The notes under the pieces are model-generated. The model saw only the letters and a list, made by a program, of their open reading frames with translations, was not told the DNA's origin and did no database searches. A program made the translations under genes and the position numbers. From Poa pratensis (lineage: Eukaryota; Streptophyta; Magnoliopsida; Poales; Poaceae), in NCBI GenBank assembly GCA_947311845.1, contig CAMZMU010000027.1, forward strand, positions 48,026,094 through 48,090,093: 64,000 nt of DNA, in the 5' to 3' direction. Positions 35,286 to 45,553 of this stretch are shown here, piece by piece (positions within the stretch are counted from its first letter, which is position 1; the number at the start of each line of letters is the position of its first letter).

Positions 35286-37908
35286 TGAAAGGGCATGGCG
35301 CCCCCATGTGTGGTTTTGGTAATTAATGACAATCCCTATGGACTAATGGTTGCATTGAGTTATACTTGTAAGGTTTGTCCATAGACCATGCTTGAACTCC
35401 ATATGTTGGATTCAAGGTTGATGCTATGAATATATTGATATAATGAAGTATTTGGCATCAAGATCATCGAGTTGGGCATATTGCAAGTATGTCTTGAAGA
35501 AAAGGATTAGTGATCATTCATGGTTATCCTCAAGACATCATCTATTGAAAAGAGAAGAAAAGATATAAGGTTGATCAAGATATTGTTCAACACACAAAGC
35601 TACAGGATGTACCAATTATCTTTCTATGGGCTTGCATCAAATGAAGATTTCATATAGCCATGAAGGATGACGTCAAGTTGTGATCGTCATCAAGGTTGAG
35701 ATGTGCAAGTTCAAGATGGGCATCTAGAAGATATCATATGCTTGAAGCTTGCAACCCTTTTGAGGTATCGGATTATCCGGTCCCAGCTGACTCAGATTAT
35801 CCGATAATGGTCAAGTAAAGATGTGCCAATAAGGGTCTCTCCCATAGTGGAGTATGGGGGAGAAATATGTGGACCTTCACCAAGCAAAGGGCAATCAAGA
35901 AAGGTGATCCACTTGAGAAGATCAAGATCGCCATCATCTAGTCAAGTGGAATGCGCAAGGCAAAGGTATGATCTTGATAGGGTTTCTATTTTACCGGTCT
36001 CATGTTGTTAGTCAGGAGACCGGGTTATTGGATAGACACCGTACTACCAAGAGGGGCTCTCGATTGAGCTTTAGCGTATCAGTTCGAGAGAGCTCAAACC
36101 TTTGCATACTTGCCTTCATCATCTTTCTTGATTATTATTTGACTTTTATCTGTGTGAGAACTTAGAGCTTGTGTTCATCCCTATACCAAGCTCTAGTTCA
36201 TCAAAAACGGATTTCATATGAATATCTTGTTGTGTTTTTTATGTTGGAGGTTTTACCGGTTCGTCTTTTATAAGAGAGGTCAAACTCTCTTCTTGTGGTT
36301 TCCTCCTCACATGATGGACTATGATGTTTCTCTGCATAATCTTGGAGAGCTCTTCGTTGCGATTCCAATGAGTCCAAGATCATCGAAATCAGAGTCCGGG
36401 TGAAAAAGATATTGCGGTTTTCGTTTTACTGTTTCTGTCAGTTTTCAGTCAATCGGATATTCCGACCCAAACTTGGATCGGAATATCCGACCCGGATATT
36501 TGCTGGACGTGAAAACGTCTAAGGACTTGTTTGGTTGCTCTCTGGAGTTTATCGGATTTTCCGACCCAAACTGGATCGGAATATCCGACCCGGATATTTG
36601 CTGGCCGCGAAAACGGCTAAGGATTTGTTTGGTTGCGCACTGGAGTTTATCGGATTATCCTATCTAACTGGAATCGGATAATCCTATACAGTTGGATTAT
36701 CCTATCTAACTTGGATCGGATAATCCTATACAGTCGGATTATCCTGTCTAACTTGAATCGGATAATCCTATACAATCGGATTATCCTGTCCAACTTGAAT
36801 CGGATAATCCTATGTTTTCTGGACCGCAACGACTCTTTTTCGTGGGGACCTATAAAAGGCCCCCCTTCTTCCCCAAAGGGACCAACTCTTGAAGCTCGTG
36901 TTCTTCCCCATTGTTGACCTTCTTGAGCTTTGCTAACTCTCTATCCCTCCATGATTCTTGCCTCCATTTAGTGGGAAAAGAGAGAGGAGATCTAGATCTA
37001 CCATTCCACCAATCAATCTCTCCTCTAAGTGAGGGGAAGCTTTTGGATCTAGATCTTGGAGGAATTTGGTGTTCTTCTTGGTTCTTCCTCTCTTCTCCCC
37101 CCAATAGCATTAGTTGCTTTGGTGGGATTTGAGAGTGAAGGATTTTGAGCACTTCTTGTGTTACCCATTGCATCGGTTGCATCGGTTTGAGTTCTCCACG
37201 GTGATACGTGGAAATCGAAGTTGAGAAGCTTGTTACTCTTGGGTACTTGGGGTGCCCTAGAGCTTGTCCTCTTGGGTACTTGGAGTGCCCTAGACGGTCC
37301 TTGTTGATCTCGGAGTTTTGGTGGCTCGCGGGATAGTTGGGAGCCTCCAATTAAGTTGTGGAGTCGCGCCCCAACCTTGTGTTTCTTGTGGCTTTGGAGC
37401 CGCGGGAATTCGGTGAGAGCCTCCAATTAAGTTATGGAGTGTGCCTCATCCTTGTACGGGTTCGGTGACCACCCTCGAGTGTCCCATAGTGGTTCGTGGC
37501 ACTCTACATTGGTAGAGGCACGAAGGAGATTACGGTGTGCCATTTGACGGCTATTCGGGGATCACTTTGTGACTCGCACCGCTCCAACGGAGACGTAGAT
37601 TCCATTGGGAAGTGAACTTCGGGATAAATCATCGTCTCCAAGTGCCTCGGTATTTCTATACCCGAGCTTCTTACTTATGCAATTTACTTTGTGATAGCCA
37701 TCGAGCTTGAAGTAATATATCTTGCTATCACATAGTTGTATATCTTGTTTAGCATAAGTTGTTGGTGCACATAGGTAAACCTAGCTTGTTTAGGTTTTGT
37801 GCTTGATAAATTAAATGCTAGTTTTATTCCGCATTTATTCAAGCCTAAACCGTAAAGAATTTTAAATCGCCTATTCACCCCCCTCTAGGCGACATCCGTG
37901 TCCTTTCA
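35286..37908 (+). mobile_element. Solo LTR S (2.6 kb) inserted in the D 3' LTR
   Basis: It begins TGAAAGGGCATGG and ends CCGTGTCCTTTCA, with inverted termini TGAAAGG/CCTTTCA. The flanks AATGC (35281-35285) and ATTGC (37909-37913) are a 5-bp duplication with one change. No PBS, PPT or coding region lies inside, so it is a solo LTR. A TATA box CTATAAAAGG at about 36850 is preceded by a tandem array (36445-36815). The orientation is inferred from the TATA box. Confidence 0.8.
36445..36815 (+). repeat. Two tandem arrays built on an inverted GGATTATCC/GGATAATCC motif in S
   Basis: First, two units of about 110 bp with ATCGGATATTCCGACCC and CCGACCCGGATATTTGCTGG. Then about four units of about 43 bp with TCGGATTATCCT(A/G)TC and ATCGGATAATCCTATA. 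Each unit pairs a motif with its inverted form, so each can fold as a hairpin. They lie just upstream of the S TATA box. Confidence 0.85.
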
Positions 37909-39409
37909 ATTGCATACATGAACTTTGCACTATATTACTTGTATTCCAATCATATTGCATCATATAAGGGTTATATCAATGTTTTATAATGATTTTTGGA
38001 ATATTTCACGATTTTCCTATTTTTATGGAATTAACCCTGCGCAGGCAGAAAACCCTATTTTCCATATTTTGATGTTTCAGGGACCCAAACGACGTCCAAA
38101 TGACCTGGAAATGTACGAGCATCAGTTTTTTGGAAGGAAGAAGACTTGGGAGCGAAGGAAGCAAACAAGCGGAGGCCCGAGGCCCAAAAGAGGGTGGCCC
38201 ACGCGGCCAAGGAATCTGGCCGCGTGGGACCCATCATCTGGAGCCTCGAGGCTCCGTTGCCGTCGATCTTTTCGCCCACGACTCCGTCTTGACCTAAAAC
38301 CGACTATAAAAATAGTCCTCGACGCCCTTCGGAAACACAGAAACCACAAAATAGAGACCTGGAGCTGCAGATTGGAGGGGGGAAACTCCGGCGGGCGCTG
38401 CCGGGGTGGTCTCCATCTTCTCCAACGACTTCTCCACCGTCTCCATGATGAAGAGGGAGTAGTCCACCCCCTGGACTTGGGTTTGTGGTGGTAACTTGAT
38501 CTAATCTCTCTATGTATGATCATTGTTAAAGTCCATATGATGTGCCTTGCATAAGTATGGATCTATCTATGTAATTCCTATGGTGGATATTGTGGTATGA
38601 GATGATATTTGATATGCATTTACTGTTGTGTTGGAACTTTTATGACTTCTCATACTTTGGAGATATTCTATGATGCATGTGATGGTTTGATTTATGCATA
38701 ATGCCTTGTTTATCCATGTCATGAGGTGATTGACACGATTGATACCACCAAGTGTAGATAGATGGGAGAGTTGTGGAGATACACATGAAATATGAATCAT
38801 TGCACTAGTGTTTAGAATATTGTTCATTAAGAAGTATGATGTATGTGGGTATAGGATGGCCGATGTGACATGGCATATGTATTGAGTGACACATGAATAC
38901 AGGCCAACATCCTTTATCCGGGGGTAAAAAGAAAGAGTATGATGTGGGAGTGACAGCAACCACGCTAGCCTTACGAGGGTGACTTAGCAACACAAATGAG
39001 TATTTCTTTCAACTATGTGTTTTAGGACATATAGCCGTCATAAAAGCTACCATTAGAACATAACAATTGTGTGTACTTTATCTATAACATGATAATCACC
39101 GTAGATGAGAGAGAGGATTAAGTGAACCCATGAACCCATGTCCATTGTTCCTATAAGAGAAAACCTTTGTCTTGTCCTCTTGCATTGAAGAGGATTGGGA
39201 CACTTTTACATTCTTGCTTTGTTACATTAAACTTCCATCCATTAAATCAACCACCTTTTTCTTTAAACTTATTTAGTGCATAATCAACTAAAACTTGTGA
39301 CACTTTAGTTCTAGGGAATAGATAACTTGTCCTTCTTGCTTCTGCGGATCGATACCTTATTTCCACATTGAGAGGTGCTACAGTGATCCCCTTCTCTTGG
39401 GGGTTATCA
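37909..39409 (+). repeat. 3' LTR of element D (main part)
   Basis: Continuation of the LTR that begins at 35269. The first 17 bp (35269-35285) are separated by the solo LTR S. It ends GGGGGTTATCA followed by the target duplication GGGAG. Confidence 0.9.
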
Positions 39410-39430
39410 GGGAGTGACAGCAACCTCTAA

Positions 39431-39669
39431 GATTTTTCATAACTCTTTTAACATGACCAATGAGAATTTTAAATCCCACTTTAAGTACCTCAGACACAGT
39501 AGTTTCAACCACTTTAGGAGCAGTGGCATAAGCACTTTCATATAAAACAAGGCGCAGCGAGGCACGGTTCAGAAATGCCATAGTAACAATAAGATAAAAC
39601 AGTAAATAAAATTCAGTTTTCAAGTTTACTTACCAAACTTCTTACCAATAGCGCTACGCTCCCCGGCAA
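39431..39669 (-). mobile_element. Fragment of an Athila-like internal 5' region
   Basis: In minus sense the sequence reads TTGCCGGGGAGCGTAGCGC (remnant of a tRNA-Asp PBS, cut after its half) and then an ATG-starting frame MAFLNRASLRLVLYESAYAT that runs into element B at 39430. It could be the far end of element E, into which B inserted. Neither end is intact. Confidence 0.5.
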
Positions 39670-39961
39670 GATTTTTGGGGATTCAACAAAAACAAAATAT
39701 TGGCGGCATGTGTAATGCTATTTACTTGGTGATTGCTTGTCGGATATTTCTTGTTGTATAAATTTCATAAAAATGGATAATTGAATTGTTATTTATGCAT
39801 CTGAATTTTCCATACATGTGATCAACACAAATGCTCAATAATAATTGTGTTGCCACACAATAAGCATCAGCGCAGAAATTCTTGTTGAGTTTTCAGACAG
39901 GGATTGCATAGCAGTATTGAATTCAAATCAGCCCGTAGCAACGCACGGGCAATTTTGCTAG
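39670..39961 (+). mobile_element. Helitron remnant with 3' terminus
   Basis: The 3' end is GCCCGTAGCAACGCACGGGC (hairpin 39931-39950, stem GCCCGT/ACGGGC), then AATTTTGCTAG, with host T at 39962. A hairpin about 11 bases before CTAG is the Helitron 3' signature. The 5' end is not identified, so the left limit is uncertain. No Rep/helicase coding is present. Confidence 0.6.
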
Positions 39962-40230
39962 TATTATACAGTAGAGATTTTTTTTTAGAATAAAAAACTA
40001 TCTCAACTGAGTCAACTCCAGTTTTGTAACGTAGAGTTCTGGGCCGTTAGGATTTTTGTTACCGAAGGATAGGAAACAATAATTAGCGATGGGCTATGGA
40101 CACCGGCTTTTTAACTGATCACGTGAGGCTCCGATTTTTGTACCGATCGGACTTCGAGCGTGCGTGGCTCCCGTTTTTGGCGCCGATTTTTTTAGCGATC
40201 GGATAGTGCGTGCGTGGCCGAGTCAGATAC
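39962..40230. other. Intergenic segment without recognisable gene
   Basis: Possibly the continuation of the duplicated host segment to the left. It contains two phrases of the type (T)ACCGATCGGACTTCGAGCG and AGCGATCGGATAGTGCGTGCG. TATTATACAGTAGAGA at 39962 is the reverse of a Helitron 5'-like TCTCTACT. Nothing else is supported. Confidence 0.4.
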
Positions 40231-40387
40231 ATATGCCAGCTGCTCAACACGTTTATTAAAGATTGTTAATGATTGTTCTGACTCGGGCCAGGAAGAAAAA
40301 GAGGTCCAACTATGACCTACAACCATCACCACCATTAACGATATTATATAGTAGAGATTTACTATTGCATATTGTGAAGGTGATATA
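40231..40387. repeat. Duplicated host segment, copy 2, left part
   Basis: Matches 21517-21667 and stops exactly at the Helitron insertion (A at 40387, T at 50522). It continues at 50522-51575. Confidence 0.9.
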
Positions 40388-40616
40388 TTTTACTATATAT
40401 AAAAGGCCGTGGATTTCGCAGCCTCTCAGCCCTCCACGTCGCCGGCGTCCGCTGGCCGTCCGATCCACGCGATGGACGGCCAGGATCGAGCCACGTCGCC
40501 TCCCCCGATAGCTAGCTACAGTACCCGGTATTTTCTACCAATGGGCGCGCGACACGTCGCCCAGTCGCCCCCCGGTCACAGCCGGTCACGCGCGTGCACG
40601 AATTTTGGCGCAACAC

Positions 40617-42186
40617 TGATTGCTATTTGACGTGTGAAGTACACGTTCGTCAGGATACCCCAAGCGTAAGGTTTGATGAGTACAGCAACAAGCTTTCCCT
40701 CAGTATGAAACCAAGGTTTATCGAACCAGTAGGAAATCCCGATGCTACGAAGGTGTCAACGGCGTCAGAAAACCTGGGCGTTGTTGACGTGGAACCTGCA
40801 CACAAGACAATCAAACTACTTTGCCCCGACGAGACAGTGAGGGTGTCAACCTCACCGGCTTGCTGAAAACAAAGGATTAACGTATAGTGTGGAAGATGAT
40901 GTTTACTTGCAGCGAACAAAAGAGAACAATGATTGCAGTAGATTGTATTTCAGATGTAAAAGAATGGACCGGGGTCCACAGTTCACTAGTGGTGTCTCTC
41001 CAATAAGATAACTAACATGCTGGGTAAACAAATTACAGCTGGGCAATTGACAATTGATAAGTGCATAAACATGCATGTGCAGTGTGTACTATGAGATTCA
41101 TTTGGGCATTACGACAAAGTACATAGACCGCTATCCAGCATGCATCTATGCCTAAATAGTCCACCTTTCCGGTTAACATCCGTACCCCTTCCAGTATTAA
41201 GTTGCAAGCAACAGACAATTGCATTAAGTAATGTGCGTAATGTAAACAATACATTCATCCTTGAAAAGCATTGCTGTTTTACCCCTAGTGGCAACAACAC
41301 ATCTACAACCTTAGAACTTGCTGTCACTATCCCAGGTTAAATAGAGGTTGAACCCAACTATCATGCATAAATACCCCCTCTTGGAGTCACAAGTATTCAC
41401 TTGGCCAAGGCTTCAACAAGTAACGGAGAGCATGCAAGATCACAAATGACATAGACATGATAATATAATATTCAGCTCCACATAGGTATCAATATTCAGA
41501 TCCCAGCAAACACAACATGTAGCATTACAATAAGATGATCTTGATCATGATAGGCAGCTCACAAGATCTAAACATGATGGCACAAGTGGAGAAGACAACC
41601 ATCTAGCTACTGCTATGGACCCATAGTCCAAGGATGAACTACTCACGCATCACTCCGGAGGCGGGCATGGCGATGTAGAGCCCTCCGGTGATGATTCCCC
41701 TCTCCGGCAGGGTGCCGGGAAGAGCTTCAGAACCCCCCGAGTTAGGGTTGACGACGGCGGCGGCAGCGAATATGTTCTGGATGAAAGGCTCGGTGTTTTA
41801 GGGTTTTCGCGTCTCGGGGAATAAATAGGCGAAGGGGCGATGTCGGCGGACCCCCGAGGGGCCCAAACCACTGCGGCGCGGCTGGGGCCCACCCGCGTGG
41901 TGTGGTTGGCCACCTCGTGGCTCTCCTTCGTCTCTCCTTCGGACTCCGTGTACGTGTGGAAAAATAGGGACTGGCCTTTTGTTTCGTGCAATTCCGAGAA
42001 TATTTCCAGAAGTAACTTTCTGAAACCAAAAACAGCAGAAAACAGGGAACTGGCACTGTGGCATCTTGTTAATAGGTTAGTCCCAGAAAATGCATAAAAG
42101 TGATATAAGTGTATATAAAACATGTAGCAAATGGTATAATATAAGCATGGAACAGCAGAAATTATGGATACGTTGGAGACGTATCA
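40617..42186 (-). repeat. 3' LTR of element C
   Basis: Starts TGATTGCTATTTGACG on plus and ends GGAGACGTATCA. It is aligned along its length with 47087-48671, with small indels and substitutions. Confidence 0.92.
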
Positions 42187-42782
42187 AGCATCCCCAAGCT
42201 TAGTTCTACTCGTCCTCGAGTAGGTAAAACGATAACAACAAATAATTTCTGAGGAGACATGCTTTCACACAATCTTGATCAATATATTGCAAGGCTCATG
42301 TCATGAATGAAGTGACTCAAAGCAATGATCTATAGTTTGCTAACAAATAGATAAAGAGTAAACAATGAATCATATAAGCAAAAACTTTTCATGAATAGTA
42401 CTTTCAAGACAAGCATCAAAAAGTTTTGCATAAGAGGTAACTCATAAAGCAATAGATTCAAAGTAAAAGGCATTGAAGCAACACAAAGGATGATTAAGTT
42501 TCAGCATTGCTTTCAACTTGTAACATGTATATCTCATGGATAGTTGTCAACATAAAGCAATATAACAAGTGCAATAAGTAAATATGTAAGAATCAATGCA
42601 CACAAAGTTGACACAAGTGTTTGCTTCTAAGATAGAAAGGAGTAGGTAAACTGACTCAACATAAAGTAAAAGATAGGCCCTTCGCAGAGGGAAGCAGGGA
42701 TTAAATCATGTGCTAGAGCTTTTTAAGTTTTCGAAAGCATATAGAGAGCACAAAATAAGTATTTGAGAGGTGTTTGTTGTTG

Positions 42783-43157
42783 TCAACGAATGGTAGTGGG
42801 CACTCTAACCCCCTTGTCAACCAGACTTTCAAGAGCGGCTCCCATGAAGGACGTTATTCTACCAGCAAGGTAGATCATCCCTCTTCTCTTTTGTTTACAC
42901 ATGTATTTTAGTTTCTTTATAGATGACACTCCTCCCAACCTTTTGCTTACACAAGCCATGGCTAACCGAATCCTCGGGTGCCTTCCAACATTCACATACC
43001 ATGGAGGAGTGTCTATTTGCAAAATTAAGTTGCTTACTGATAAATCAGGGCAAAACATGTGAAGAGAATTATTAATGAAAGTTGTAATTAATTGGGGCTG
43101 GGCACCCCGTTGCCAGCTCTTTTTGCAAATTATTGGATAAGCGGATGTATATGCCAC
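42783..43157 (-). CDS. Conserved 124-residue ORF in the 3' region of element C, unknown function
   Basis: An intact ATG-to-stop frame in the same sense as gag-protease, about 1.7 kb after the protease stop and about 600 bp before the polypurine tract. The middle (TPPWYVNVGRHPRIRLAMAC) and the end (SFMGAALESLVDKGVR, then VPTTIR) match the broken copy in element B. It is basic (many K/R) and has no obvious signal peptide or membrane segment. I recognise no domain. Alternatives are a degenerate relic of a longer captured gene or a retroelement accessory protein; the conserved block argues against chance. Confidence 0.5.
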   Translation of the reverse strand: MAYTSAYPIICKKSWQRGAQPQLITTFINNSLHMFCPDLSVSNLILQIDTPPWYVNVGRHPRIRLAMACVSKRLGGVSSIKKLKYMCKQKRRGMIYLAGRITSFMGAALESLVDKGVRVPTTIR

Positions 43158-44826
43158 TAGTCCATTGGTGAAAGTCTGTCAGAAGTAAATGACAAGATTG
43201 AAAGATAAAACACCACATACTTCCTCATGAGCTATAAAACATTGACACAAATAAGGAGTAATAAAGTTTTGAATAGTTTAAAGGTAGCACATGAAATATT
43301 TACTTGGAATGGCAGGAAATACCACATAGTAGGTAGGTATGGTGGACACAAATGGCATGGGTTTTGGCTCAAGTTTTGGATGCACGAGAAGCATTCCCTC
43401 TCAGTACAGAGTTTAGGCTAGCAAGGTTGTTTGAAGCAAACACAAGTATAAACCGGTACAGCAAGAATCACATAAAAACATATTGCAAGTATTATAAGAC
43501 TCTACACTGTCTTCCTTGTTGCTCAAACATTTTACCAGAAAATATCTAGACCTTAGAGAAACAAATATGCATCCCAAGTCTCAACAAGCTCTACGGTAGT
43601 TCTCCACTACTAGGCTTTAACTACATGATGCAAGAGCTTAAACATGATCTACTTGAGAGCTCAAAACAATTGCAAAGTCAAATCAAACAAGACAATGATC
43701 TACAAGAATGCATATGTCTTTTCCAATACCAACTACTACATGTAGCATTTTCTTTCTTCCAAACAAACACCAATAATTTATTTAAACATAAACTCTCCAA
43801 ATGATAATATAATGCAGCAAGAGAGTATTTATAAACAAGTGCTAACAGCTCGAAGAGATGCATGAAAAACAGGAGCTAAAAGCACTGCAGTAGCTAGTTA
43901 AGAATACTCAACAAATATAAGTGAAGAACATGAGTATTCACATGAAAAAGCGGAGCGTGTCTCTCTCCCACACAAGGATTGCTAGGATCCGAATTTATTC
44001 AAACAAAAACAAAAAAAAAAAAAACACACAGACGCTCCAAGTAAAGCGCATAAGATTAAAAATATAGTTTCACTAGAGATGACCTGATAAGTTTGTTGAT
44101 GAAGAAGGGGATGCCTTGGGCATCCCCAAGCTTAGACGCTTGAGTCTCTCTGAATATGGGGATGAACCACGGGGGCATCCCCAAGCTTAGGCTTTTCACT
44201 CTTCTTGATCACATAATATCACCCTTCTCGCTTGATCCTTGAAAACTTCCTTCACACCAAACTCAAGACAGTTCTCATTAGAGGGTTAGTGCATAATCAA
44301 AAATTCTCATATTCTGTAATGATACAATCAATCCCAAAGCTTCTGGACATTAGCTACAGCCACCAATGCTTTGTGGAGCAAAGAAATCCACACAAACACA
44401 GTAAAAGAGCGAATGCAAAACAAAAGGCAGAATCTGTCAAAAACAGAACAGTCTGGAATGACGAATTTTTTCGAGGCACTTAAGTTGCTCAGATGGATCT
44501 GGCCTAAAATAATGAAAGTTGCGTACATATCTCAGGAATATGCGTGATTTTTCAGAATTTTTTGAATTTTCTACAGGGAGATAAGCTCAAATCCGTGACA
44601 GCTAAAAATCTGTCACTGCGCAGAAATCCAAATCTTGCATCAACTTTCAATATAGAACTTTACTTGGCACAACATTGCGATAAAATAAAGATACAAAGGA
44701 GTTGCTACAGAAGTAACAAAACTCCTTGACTCAAAGAAAACAAAAATAACAGCAAATAAAAACGATGGGTTGTCTCCCATAAGCGCTTTTCTTTAACGCC
44801 TTTCAGCTAGGCGCAGAAAGTGAAAA
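43158..44826 (-). other. Non-coding 3' region of element C
   Basis: AT-rich and homologous (inverted) to 27986-29660 of B. It holds two PPT-like motifs (minus CTAAGCTTGGGGATGCCC at about 44171-44188 and 44121-44138). The plus frame 44232-44483 and similar frames are not supported. Confidence 0.6.
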
Positions 44827-45553
44827 TCAAGTGTTATCAAGAGAAGAAGCATCAACATCATAACTTGCTCTAACAATAGAGTCAAAAGGTAACTTCATTC
44901 TCTTCCTAGGGAAGTGTTCCATACCTTTCTTGAGAGGAAATTGGTACCTTATATTACCTTCTTTCATATCAATGATGGCACCAACAGTTCGAAGAAAAGG
45001 TCTTCCCAAAACAATAGGACAAGATGCATTGCATTCAATATCCATAACAATAAAATCAACGGGACAAGGTTATTGTTACCGTAATAAAAACATCATTAAC
45101 TCGCCCCAAAGGTTTCTTCATAGCATTATCAGCGAGAAAAACATCCAAATAACAATGTTCCAAAGGTGGCAAATCAAGAATATCATAAAGCTTCTTGGGC
45201 AAAACTGAAATACTTGCACCAAGATCACACAAGGCATTGCAATCAAAATCATTCACCTTTACCTTAATGATGGGTTCCCAACCATCTTCTAATTTCCTAG
45301 GAATAGAAGCTTTAAGTTTCAACTTCTCCTCCCTAGCTTGCAAAAGAGCATTTGTAATATGCTTTGTAAAAGCCAAATTAATAGTGCTAGCATTGGGACT
45401 TCTAGCTAATTTTTGCAAGAACATAATAACTTCAGAGATGTTACAATCATCAAAATCATTATTGTCAATGGTGGTGGAACCATTGTCTCCAATAGTTTGA
45501 AAAATTTCAGCACTTTTATCAGAAAAAGTTTCAGCAGTTTTAGGCAATTTCAA
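44827..45553 (-). pseudogene. Retropepsin of element C, ending the polyprotein
   Basis: Frame 45553-45056 contains LCDLGASISVLP (Asp at residue 110), the Athila-type aspartic protease active site. After a one-base loss near 45060 the frame resumes (MDIECNASCPIVLGRPFLRT), carrying the second conserved motif LGRPFL. It ends naturally in DASSLDNT-stop at 44827. In complete Athila elements RT would follow. Here the coding ends and 3' sequence shared with B begins, so the RT/RH/IN loss is ancestral to both copies, not a local deletion. Confidence 0.85.

Larger units (their letters stand above)
31488..39409 (+). mobile_element. Non-coding LTR retrotransposon D with nested solo LTR S
   Basis: LTRs start TGATGCATGTAAAATGC and end GGGGGTTATCA. 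The flanks are perfect duplications GGGAG (31483-31487 and 39410-39414). Without S the element is about 5.3 kb: two LTRs of about 1.5 kb and a 2.3-kb interior (32960-35268). The interior starts AGTACTTTTCTTTGTGTCCTC, which corresponds to the 3' untranslated part of element A; no PBS and no ORF domain follow the 5' LTR. A PPT-like AAGCTTGGAGATG precedes the 3' LTR. The element is a deletion derivative that must have used helper proteins. Confidence 0.9.
26148..39430 (+). mobile_element. Athila-like non-autonomous element B (gag-protease relic), split by element D
   Basis: The LTR starts TGATACGTCTCCAACGTATC at 26148 and again at 30613, in plus orientation. There is a PBS at 26871 and a PPT (AAGCTTGGGGATGC) just before 30613. 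The interior has one short gag-protease ORF relic and a 2.6-kb 3' region, with no RT or integrase. D (31488-39409) is inserted in the 3' LTR, which resumes at 39415 and ends abruptly near 39430. It is the same superfamily and layout as element C, which is on the opposite strand. Confidence 0.85.

Noticed and set aside
35823..37426. ORFs in solo LTR S, including a 166-residue minus frame
   Set aside because: They cross tandem repeats and promoter-like DNA, on both strands, with no domain; solo LTRs do not normally encode proteins.
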